Positions 20,528 through 29,392 of a stretch of 58,230 bases of DNA are shown here, piece after piece. Positions within the stretch are counted from its first letter, which is position 1; each line of letters opens with the position of its first letter. Source of the stretch: Brachionus plicatilis (lineage: Eukaryota; Rotifera; Eurotatoria; Ploima; Brachionidae); contig QEOQ01000192.1 of NCBI GenBank assembly GCA_010279815.1, positions 543,983-602,212 of the forward strand. Direction: 5' to 3'. The notes below the pieces were generated by a model. The model saw nothing but the letters and a program-made list of their open reading frames with translations, was not told the origin of the DNA and did no database searches. Position numbers and translations under genes: made by a program.

Positions 20528-22504
20528 GGCAAGATTCTTTTGCTTCTCGTCAGTTAGATGAGACCAAGTATGACTTGATACTGATAATCTTCTGTAAAGA
20601 TTAGCAATTTCATAATCACCGGAGCCATAAATCGCTAATTTCGCTTGATTTATCTGATTGATTGAAACAGTCTTAAAATACTCAAGTACCTCTGAAATTG
20701 AGTTTGTTTTCAATTTTATTAACTCAGTTTTTATTTTGTTGTTAAAACTTTCTATGTCATTTGTAGTTAAATATCTCGAGAGCATATCTGGGAAATTTAA
20801 ACTTGGTTTTATAACAAAATCAAAAATCTTTTGTGCTTTATATTTCGCAAACCAATCACCCATCATCAAATCATTCTTCCTTTTTGGTTCAAAATAATTA
20901 AGTTCCTCGATCAATTCATTAACTTTAAAAGTAAATTCATCTTCACTTTTGCTAGAAATTAAGGCATCATCCCGATTTTCTTTTTTTCCAAATATCTTAT
21001 TACATAATATGTCTTTTTCAATTTCACTAATTTCATAATCATCTAATTTCCTTGATATATTTTTTCTTAAATGATTACAGCACAAAACAAAATTAGTTAA
21101 ATTAAAATTGACTTTAAAAGCGTCCGGCAATGATGAATCATCGTCGGTTATTATTATTTTAATGTTTTTTATTGAAAATGCTTGCTTCCCATAGTTAAGA
21201 TTGTCATAAGCTAAAAGGCGTTGAGCAAAATAATTATAAGTAGCATGTTCTTTTTTTAAATGAATCATTCCAGGACCAAGGAAAATTGGATGAGTTTTAG
21301 TGTCATTTTTATATAAACTTAAATTTCTATAAGTAACAAATGTTACGTTAAATTTTCCTTTTTAAAAATGTTAATATTAATTTTTTAGTAAATTTTAATC
21401 ATACCTAGATCAAATGTTGTATCTATATTTAAGACAGTAAAATTAGACTCAAAGGAAGCAAATCTAATAAGATCATAAAACTCTTGATCTTGAAAAAATA
21501 TTGTGATCATTTCTTCTTTATCAAAATATAATTCTCTGCATAGACCATCTAATTAAAAAAAAAAGATTAAATATTTAGCTCCTTTATTGCGCTAATATTA
21601 CTGTTTTTCATGTTAAAAATAATATCAACATATTGGTCACGAGTTTTTTTATAATTATTTTTTTCCAGGTCTTTACATTTTTTAATAAAGCTATAATTAT
21701 AATATTGATGAGTATTTCTAGGAACTTCGCTAGCCGAAAACCCCTTATTTGCCTTTTCTATCAAATTGTTAAAATGGGAATGAATTGACTCTTTCTTAGT
21801 TACTGCCTCTTTTATACTTTCTTTGACTGAATCTGAGGATCGATAATATGGCTTAATTGATTTTCGTGAATTTTGATGAGGTATTTCAGTAAATTCTTTA
21901 TTTCCGTTTTCGTTTTGCCAAAAATAACTCACAAAAGCTTTGTTAAATTTCGAATCAGCTACTTTCTCGATTAGTCTCATAGTAACTATTTTTCGACAAA
22001 AATTAGGGTTCATTTTTGACTTATAAAAATATTTGTGTAATTCATAAACATTTTTAAATTCATCAAAAATATTTATATATTTTTCACCAAGACTTTCAAT
22101 AACCACTTGTTCATTTAAAGTTATTTTGAAAAATTTTTTTTTTCCCGCATAATTATCAAAACGCCCATTGTTATCTGACAAAATATCTTTAAATTTAAAC
22201 TTATTCAAATCAAAAACGAAACATGATTTCTTTCTGACTGATTTTGGGATATTTTGACAACACTCATGCTTTAGAACGTAATTGATAACAAATTCAAAAC
22301 TCAGATTTTTAAAGTTAAAATTCTCTAAATCCTTATCTAAAATTTTTTAAATATAATTAATTTTAAAATAATTAAATAAAATTAAAATTATATATTTAAT
22401 AATTAAGAAATTTCTTATTATTTACCATATTTATTTGAAAATTTTGCATCAGAATATGAATCTTTGGTGTCAGTTGTTTCAAATGATTTGTCTTTTGTTT
22501 CCAT
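20393..22504 (-). CDS. MULE-superfamily DDE transposase
   Basis: Four exons on minus: 22426..22504, 21602..22336, 21405..21548 and 20393..21357. Introns are 89, 53 and 47 nt, all GT-AG. The result is 640 aa from ATG at 22504, fully open. Catalytic motifs of MULE transposases are present: first Asp in LNIDTTFDLG (D314), second in ITDDDSSLPDAF (D391) with the following CNHLRKN (H415), and the Glu in TTNDIESFNNK (E522). The C-terminal ~40 codons lie inside the left TIR. The enzyme should cut and join the TIR ends. No SWIM finger was seen in this one, unlike the relic at 39065. All motifs intact plus identical TIRs suggests it could be active. It lies 70 bp downstream of the OTU gene and may be fused to it by splicing. 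Confidence 0.88.
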
Positions 22505-22574
22505 TTTAGTATATCTTAAATAAGAAAATTTACTTAACCTGAATATCAATAATTATTTTTATTATTAATTAAGC

Positions 22575-23943
22575 CTACATTTCAGAATCTCCTTTTGAGG
22601 CTTTTTTTAATAAAAATAATTTATTATTAACTGGTGAAGTGTATAAATCAACTGTCGAACAACTGATGTCTTTTAAATTTAACTTTGGTAATGAAGTCTA
22701 TAAGAAAAGAATTTATTAAAATGATTTTTAATTATCCTTAATTAATACTTCGCTATCATATTTTTCTTCCAACTTCTTTAATCTATCTGATTCAATAATC
22801 TTTTTAAGAAAATTGAGAGTTTAATTTAATCATTAAAAAAGTAACATCATTTTTTTTTATTACATTATTTAGATTTACTTTTTTTAGACAGCTAACAAAA
22901 TGATTTGGAATCCAATTATCTGAATTAGCATTAATAGTATTTGACCAAAGTATATTTATCGTTTCAGCTTAACTCAAGAAATTAAAATTTTTCTTTTTAG
23001 AAAATTATTTACTTTTTTTATCGCGATTTAAACATCGAATTTTGTTTCTAAGAATTTTTAAATGAATAGTATTTGAATTTGAGCCAAAAACTGGATAATG
23101 TTGTTGAATATCTACACCAAGAGCATTTGCAAGTGGAAAAAAGAGCCAAGTTGTTCCCCATTCGTCTTTTTCTGAAATTCTTTTAATTTCATTTAAAAAT
23201 ACTTCCTCATCATCATTTAAACTTCTACTAGACTGAGCCATAGTTGCCAAGTGCAAGACTAAGTCATTAATTTCATTAGTTTCTAAAGTCTTTTGTAATT
23301 GAGAATTAAGATAAATGTTATCCATGTACAAATTTGAATTGAAAATCATTTCAACTAGACATCTTAGTCTTAATTCGACATGAAAATCTTCTGTTCCATA
23401 TAAACACAAAGAGACAGACCTATAAAAGCAATTACCATCGCCTAATATTGAGCAAGGCGTATAGAGATCTAATTCATTCTGACTTAGGAAGTTATTTGCG
23501 AAGCGATCAACTTTAAATCTTGATGCTAAAGAAAGAATTAATTTATAATATATTTAAATATTATGTTGATATTAGAGGCCAATTTTAAAATAATTTAATG
23601 ATATTTTTAAACATTTTTTATTTAAAATTCATAACTTACAATAAGTTGGAAATTTGAATTTGACTAATGGATAGTTTTTGATGGAATTTCCGATTGAGTA
23701 TAAATGTTTCAGGAGTGGTTCAAAATCAACCTTAATATTCTCACAGATGTTGTTGATATCTCTTAAGATCTGAGAAAAATAAAACACTCGGTTCTAAAGT
23801 AATACAATTAAAAAAGAATTCAGGTAAAAAATTTTTTGTACTTTAGAGTTTTTTGAAGAGTTTCCTTGGATGATAAATGACATATAATTTTTTTCAAAAT
23901 TTTTTCTAATCTGTGAATCATTAGAACCAATATTTTTATCCAT
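22575..23943 (-). CDS. OTU-type cysteine protease carried by the MULE
   Basis: Six exons on minus: 23842..23943, 23640..23769, 23013..23525, 22879..22967 (complete exon; donor GT at 22878-22877), 22749..22799 and 22575..22697. All introns are GT-AG and 45-114 nt; reading phases agree throughout, giving 335 aa. Residues 106-116 read GDGNCFYRSVS, the OTU catalytic Asp/Cys block (D107, C110). The matching His is expected at NWIPNHFV (H271). Between them is a helical region with EWGTTWLFFPLANALG. OTU domains are deubiquitinase-like proteases, and related transposons carry them with unclear roles. The exon junctions are by-eye predictions. The last codons read GDSEM-stop, but a GT at 22578 could splice into the transposase frame. 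Confidence 0.78.
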
Positions 23944-24063
23944 TTTTGGGATAATTAAGAAATTTTATAAAGAAAAATAAAAATGAAATTTTTTTTATAT
24001 TCTTTTATTTGAAAATTGCATTAATAAATATAGTTTATTTTAGTTTTAAAATTTTTAAAATTT

Positions 24064-24996
24064 AGAAAATTTTTAAAAATGATTCCACCACCAAAAGATC
24101 AAATTAAAATAAAAAGAAATGTAACTTCCCTTTACGAAAATCAGAAAAAAGAGGCAAAAGATTGCAATAGAAAAAATAAAAAATTTCGCCTCATTTAAGT
24201 TAATATTTTTATTTTTACATGGTTAAAAATTTAATACAAAGACTTTATTTTTTTATTAAATTAATTGTTATTAAAATTAATTGTAACTTTTATTTAAAAA
24301 GTTTAAAAACTAAATTAATAAAACAAAAAATATCAAATATTACAATTATAAATTGAATTTTTCTCAATTATTATGAAATCTTTTGAAATTCTCGAAAACT
24401 ATACATCCTGGAGAAAAACTAGTCACATTTTTAGAAAGCTCGTTAAATTCTCTTCAAGAAAAATGGGGGTCAGTTGGGGGTCAGTCGTATAAAATTGGGG
24501 GTCAGGTTTCTTTAAAAGTAGATTATAGTTTTTTCGCTAAAAATAAAATTGAATTTAAGAAAACAAACATAAAAATCAAAAAGCTTAGAAAATTCTTGAT
24601 CTAATGGTATATCGTATTAAAAATTTTAAAATCCGATATCAGAATAACTAAGGTCTTTTATTATAATCAAAATATCTCAAAAACTATACATCCTGGAGAA
24701 AAACTAGGCACATTTTTGGAAAGCTAGTTAAATTCTCTTCAAGAAAAATGGGGGTCAGTTGGGGGTCAGTCGTAAAAAATTGGGGGTCAGTAGGGGGTCA
24801 GGTTTTTAAAAGTATAAAAATATTCGATTTTCACAAAAAATAAAAATTTTGGAGACAAACTAGTTTAATTTTCAAAAAATAGAGAAAAATTCAAACTAAA
24901 TGATATATTAAAACTTTAAAAAATATTTTTGCTTTGCAAAATAAATGGGGGTCAGAAAATTTTAAAAAAATGGGGGTCAGTATTTTAGTAGGACCC
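24064..24996. repeat. Right terminal inverted repeat of the MULE (933 bp)
   Basis: Reverse complement of 19595-20527. Because the inner part of the TIR is transposase coding sequence, this arm carries a duplicate of the transposase 3' end: 24080-24198 reads MIPPPKDQIKIK to KFRLI and a stop on the plus strand. That copy has no promoter or upstream exons here and is not a gene. Confidence 0.95.
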
Positions 24997-25346
24997 ATTT
25001 AATGGACTGACAAAAAAATTCCTATTTTACTGACAAAAAAGACTAAATTTACTGACAAAAAAACTAAGTCAGGTGACAAACAAAATACTTCACTGATAAT
25101 TAAACTAATTGAGTGACAATTAAACTAACTGACTGACAGATAAACTAATTGACCGACAAATTAAATATTTTCGGGATGACAGATTAACCAAAAAAATAGT
25201 GACTAATTTAATTAATGACTAATGACTAATGAACACTAAACTAGGTGACAAACAAATTATTTCACTGATACTGATAATTTTTAATTTACCTAATCTCATT
25301 TTATTAACTTTAATTTTTATATTTTATTTTTTTTTTATTTTACTTT

Positions 25347-25420
25347 TTAACTTATTCTGAAGGAGCTTTAGCTCGGTACAGAAAACAAATAAATAAAAAT
25401 AATAAATTTAGCATGGCTAG
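25347..25420 (+). repeat. LINE 3' terminus with GAGCTTTAGCTC hairpin and AAATAA tail
   Basis: CTGAAGGAGCTTTAGCTCGG is followed by TACAG and an AAATAAATAAAAATAATAAA tail. The stem GAGCT-TT-AGCTC can form a hairpin. The same terminus recurs at 40115-40145 (plus), 31320-31365 (minus) and, worn, at 52630-52660 (minus). Confidence 0.7.
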
Positions 25421-25449
25421 AAAAATTAATAAATAATAAATACATAATA

Positions 25450-25830
25450 AATAATTAATAAATTCACCAACGAACTAGAACAATGGCTTATTAAATGGAA
25501 AATGAAGATATCAGTTGAAAAGTCGTGTTCAGTAGTCTTTTCTAGGTACAAAAAAGAGAGTGATAATCTTAACTTAAAAATTAAGATTAATTTAAGATTA
25601 ATTTAAGATTAATTTAAGTTAAACTTTAATATACTGGTAGACGAAATTAAAGAAAGCTGCAATAAAGGTCTAAATATTATTAAGATATTGTCAAACAAAA
25701 AGTGGGGTCTCAATCAAAACACACTAGGAAATTTATATAAATCTTTAGTCGGATCAATCTTAGACTATTCTTTTCCTTGCTTAAATTCATTTTCAGAAAA
25801 TAATATCAAAAATTCTTCTATTGGCTATTT
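25450..25830 (+). pseudogene. LINE reverse transcriptase fragment
   Basis: Reads ELEQWLIKWKMKISVEKSC, then after a deletion KILSNKKWGLNQNTLGNLYK and GSILDYSFPCLNSFSE, closely matching the RT C-terminal region at 37944-38612. An AT-rich duplication (ATTAAGATTAATTTAAG units near 25580-25620) replaces part of the frame. Dead, truncated at both ends. Confidence 0.7.
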
Positions 25831-25884
25831 CTTCTTTATATCTTAATATTTTCATCTTTTTTTTAATAATTTTTTTAAAGATTA

Positions 25885-26190
25885 AAAGGTTACAAGCTTT
25901 GCATTATCCCAGAAGAAGCTAAAACAATTTCAATCGGTCAGAAACGCAAAAGAGGCAGACCACAAAAACAAAAAGCAGCTTTGTTTTATCCAAATGATTG
26001 TGATTTGAGCAGTTCAGAAAATGAATCCAATCCCGAGCAAGCAGTAGTCGAACAAGAACCTGCTAGCGATTAAGTCATTGAGAAAGAATATGTTGCTGAA
26101 ATTACAGTATAAGCTACAGTCGAAGCTACAGTGGATTTACCAAGAAAACGAGGAAGACCAAAGAAATCAACAACTCAGGGAAAAAAATAA
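25885..26190 (+). pseudogene. C-terminal tail of a MULE-type transposase with two AT-hooks
   Basis: After an AG acceptor near 25880 the frame reads GYKLCIIPEEAKTISIGQ and KRKRGRPQKQKAALFYPND, ending in a stop at about 26073. The same frame continues through two in-frame stops to a second AT-hook LPRKRGRPKKSTTQ and a final stop near 26190. It aligns with the tail of the ORF at 39065-39695 (IIPNEAKTVPIGQKRKRGRP). AT-hooks bind the AT-rich minor groove. The SWIM finger is missing here, replaced by the inserted LINE fragment. Confidence 0.6.
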
Positions 26191-26465
26191 AAAAAAATTA
26201 ATCGTTTATATTTTTTTATTTTTTTTTATATTTTGTCATTTAAATAAATATTTTCGTCACTAAAAATAGTTTTTTTTGTCTACAAATAAGGTTTTATTTT
26301 GTCAGTGAAAAATTATAAAAAAGTCATTTCGATATATAAATTTGTCAGTCGTTTAGTTTTTTTGTCAGAATAATTAGTTTTTTATAGTCAGGTAAAACAA
26401 ATTAAATTAGTCACCACTTTTAGTTATTTTTGTCATCTTAAAAAAATTTAATTTGTCACCCCCAA

Positions 26466-26820
26466 CAAAATATAAGCCATTCTTATTCAATTCTTAAATA
26501 CTTTTGCGTATTTTTAATTCCAATAAACGATTAATAAGATAAAGATGTAAATTTAAAAAAAATTACATGAGTAGAACAATAAAATAATTTTTTTTATATT
26601 TTAATTAAAAGTTCTTTATTATTTAGCTTTTAAAACCGAACAATTAGTTTACAATTAATTTTTATTTTTCAAACGCATTTTAGAAAAATTCACCATAAGG
26701 AAAAATTAAGCAAGGTGATTTTAAAAAAATCTTTATCGATCAATTTAATTTAAACTTAATAAATTAATAAAAATTTATTTATTTCGTTATTTGAAAATTA
26801 ACCTTCAAGAAGGAGAAGTA
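26466..26820. other. AT-rich stretch with a short dispersed repeat
   Basis: No gene. The tract around 26505-26630 (CAATAAACGATTAATAAGAT and on) recurs at about 37485-37610 with roughly 80% identity by eye; both lie beside array-ended or MITE sequences. Confidence 0.5.
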
Positions 26821-26936
26821 TAATGGATTAAATGGATTAAATAAGCCTTTAATCAAATGGATTGAAGGCTTTTGACAAATAGAAGGCAAAGAGTTGTACT
26901 GGGTAAAGTGTGCTCATCTTGGAGGGAAGTTTATAA

Positions 26937-27484
26937 GGCATCTTGAAGTTGATGATCAATTCAAAATATCATTTCAATTCAGAATGTTTATGTTTAGATA
27001 TTAAAATAAATCTTTTATTTAATTTAAATAATTTTAATGTAACATAATTTACATGCAATGAAGATTTAGAAAATAACAAAAAAAATTGAAAAAACATTTT
27101 CTCAGTCCATTGATAATTGATTTTAATATTTAAATGTATTAACTGATTTTTTGTAAAGTTTATTTGAGATTTTTTATTTCAAAAGTATTTGTATCTAGCA
27201 TTCAAAATTAAATTTAAAAAAGAAATTGAAATAAAAAATTCCTAATGAGTAATAAAATGAAAATAAAACTTTACAAAAAATCAGTTAACTAAATTGAAAA
27301 TCGATTTTATTATTGCATTGAGAAAATGTTTTTTCAATTTTTTTTTATTTTCTAAATCTACATTACATGTGAATCATGTTACATTAAAATTATTTAAATT
27401 AAATCAAAGATATATTTTAATATCTTAAGATAAACTTTTTGAATTGAAATGATATTTTGAATTGATCATTAACTTCAAGATGCC
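26937..27484. mobile_element. Foldback MITE inserted in the LINE RT, 7-bp target duplication
   Basis: Terminal repeats GGCATCTTGAAGTTGATGAT and its near reverse complement ending CTTCAAGATGCC. Arms extend about 240 bp each. GTTTATA flanks both sides (26929-26935, 27485-27491). Deleting the MITE and one GTTTATA rejoins the RT frame exactly at [12 protein letters not shown], which dates the insertion after the LINE. A diverged relative lies at about 3780-4330. Confidence 0.88.
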
Positions 27485-28467
27485 GTTTATAGTGGTGTTC
27501 CACAAGGTTCTGTACTTGGTCCACTCTTATTTATTATATTCATAAATGATTTACCTGGCGGAGTTAAGAATGTGTGTAAATTGTTTGCTGATGATACAAA
27601 AGTTTTTAGTGTTGTTAAGGATTCTAAAGACACGATAATTTTACCAAATGATATTGATACATTGTATGATTGATCAAAAAAGTGGCTTATGGAATTCAAT
27701 GAAGAGAAATGTGTTGTTATTGACTATGGACAAAACAATCAAAAGTACTAGTATAAATTGGGTGAACCGCAAAAAGGTCACAAATTATCTGAGTCAACTC
27801 AGGAAAAAGACTTAGGAGTAATTTTTAGAAATGACTTAAAAAGCTCAGCACACATTGCAGCAGTCATTAAAAAAGCTAATCAAGCATTAGGTTTGAATAA
27901 GCGTACATTTAAACACTGTGACACACAAACAATCAAAAAATTGTATACCTGACTAGTGAGACCTCATTTAGAGTATGCTGTTCAAGTTTGGAATCCAAGG
28001 TTGAAAGAAGAAATAGCGAGTATAGAAGGTGTACAAAGAAGGGCAACTAAATTAAATGGAGAGTTTAGGAGCTTAGACTATGAAGAGCGTCTCGGCAATT
28101 TAAAACTCACCACGCTTGAAGAAAGAAGGCTAAGAGATGATTTAATAGAACAATTTAAAATTCTTAAAAACTTGGACAAGCTTGAGTGGCATTATCCATT
28201 GGCTAAAATGAGAAAACATTATGAAACAAGAAGTCATGGTTTTGGTTTTGAGAAACAACTGGTGAGAAATTGCAATGCGAGATTAAGCTTTTTTACAAAC
28301 CGAGTAACAAATAAATGGAACAAATTACCAAGAGAGGTGGTGGAACAAACAACTCTAAACGGATTAAAGAATAAACAAGACAATTTTTTTTGTTAAGAAA
28401 AGACTTTACAGGTTACTATAGCGCAACTAATCCTTGTGCTCCGTTTAAAGATGATTGATTGTCATCT

Positions 28468-28468
28468 A

Positions 28469-28537
<69 letters not shown>
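28468..28537. repeat. (ATT)n microsatellite, LINE 3' tail
   Basis: Some 22 ATT units directly after the LINE 3' UTR (GATTGTCATCTAT). Continuous with the retroelement, so it is its 3' terminal repeat and not an independent microsatellite. Confidence 0.9.
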
Positions 28538-28539
<2 letters not shown>

Positions 28540-29392
28540 TAAAAATTTACATAAAAATCGGTAATTTTTTTTTCAATTTTTTTTTGTAAAATTTACTATT
28601 TATTTAAAATATAGTTTGGGATGGAATCCCAGGTTGCTTGGAATGGAACTTAGTCCTCCCTTTCAACCACTTGCTTGAAATTACATCTTAGAAAAAAAAA
28701 AGATCGTTATGGAAAAAAGTATATTTGATAAATTTAGTTTTTTAAAAAAACCAAAATTGCTATCATGTTCTCGATATCGTAAAATTTACTGAAAAAAGTT
28801 AAAAATGGCCTAAAAATGTCATTTTTGTTTTTACGTAATTTTTCGTTAAATGACCGGAAACCCTAGAATCAAAACAGGACTGTATATCACATAAAAATTT
28901 GAATAAAATATTAAAAATATCACAAATATTATACTTGATTATGCTAACTTTTATTTTATTATGATTTAATAAATTTTTGGTAATTTCTATTAAAACTATG
29001 ACAGGTTTTATTTAATTTATAATATGCAAGTGTTATTATCCTTTGTAAGTATTTTTTTTTTTTAATTCAGTTTTAAACGATTTTAAAAATTTTGTTTTTT
29101 CTTAACAAAAACCTTTTTTTGTTTAATAAAAATTAAATTTTTTTATATCTTTAATATTTTCTTTTTTTTAATCCATAAATTATTAAATAAAATTTTGACA
29201 ACATTTTCTTCTTTTCTTTAATTAAATAAAAAAAATTTTAAATTCAACTATTTCTAAAAAAATTGAATTCTAATTTCGCACAATAAATTAAATCAACTAG
29301 CCATTTATTTAATTTATTAATATAAATCTGATCAAAACTAATCGAAAATTATTAAATCGTGTTTTTAAAATTTTTTTTATAAATTATAAATT
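28540..29392. other. AT-rich region downstream of HADHA
   Basis: No gene. 28770-28890 is a diverged single arm of the MITE at 37115-37765 (shared TTTACTGAAAAAAGT and GGCCTAAAAA tracts, ending CTAGAATCAAAACAGGACTG). On the minus strand an AATAAA (complement of TTTATT near 29303) could serve as the HADHA poly(A) signal. Confidence 0.5.

Larger units (their letters stand above)
19595..24996 (-). mobile_element. Complete MULE-type DNA transposon with OTU protease and 933-bp TIRs
   Basis: Ends GGGTCCTACTAAAATACTGA and its reverse complement bound a 5402-bp element. The direct repeat ATTTAATG (19587-19594 and 24997-25004) flanks it. It can be counted as 8-10 bp because the shared context is CATTTAATGG, and that size is typical of Mutator-like elements. 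Inside, on minus, are an OTU-protease gene (22575-23943) then a DDE transposase gene (20393-22504), both with all exons open. Arms look identical by eye over their length, including two identical 73-codon chance ORFs, so the insertion is young. Right of it starts another array-ended element, into whose edge it inserted. Confidence 0.93.
25006..26465. mobile_element. Element bounded by inverted arrays of TGACAAA words, with nested LINE and MULE remnants
   Basis: Left array about 25006-25290: about a dozen units with TGACAAA-n-AAACTAA spacing near 20 bp. Right array about 26245-26465: the complementary TTAGTTTTTTTGTCA form, ending TTTGTCACCCCC. Inside are a LINE 3' tail (25347-25420), an RT fragment (25450-25830) and the C-terminal tail of a MULE-type protein with AT-hooks (25885-26190). 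The latter presumably belongs to the element and the LINE parts are later insertions. Confidence 0.65.
26820..28540 (+). pseudogene. CR1/L2-like LINE reverse transcriptase, dead, with ATT microsatellite tail
   Basis: Plus-strand RT from the WIEGF motif (about 26853) through [30 protein letters not shown] (the FADD catalytic box, near 27575-27600), EKCVVIDYG, KDLGVIF and LVRPHLEYAVQVWNP to a stop at 28396. After the FADD box one frame is kept, interrupted by three nonsense codons (about 27673, 27750 and 27951). The 5' part is split by a MITE (26937-27484). The 3' UTR (28397-28468) ends in a long ATT repeat, the usual 3' microsatellite of CR1/L2-type elements. 5' truncated near 26820. Confidence 0.88.

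Noticed and set aside
19987..24604. Two identical 73-codon frames (19987-20208 minus, 24383-24604 plus)
   Set aside because: They are the same chance frame in the two TIR copies, made of TGACCCCC words and AT-rich DNA.
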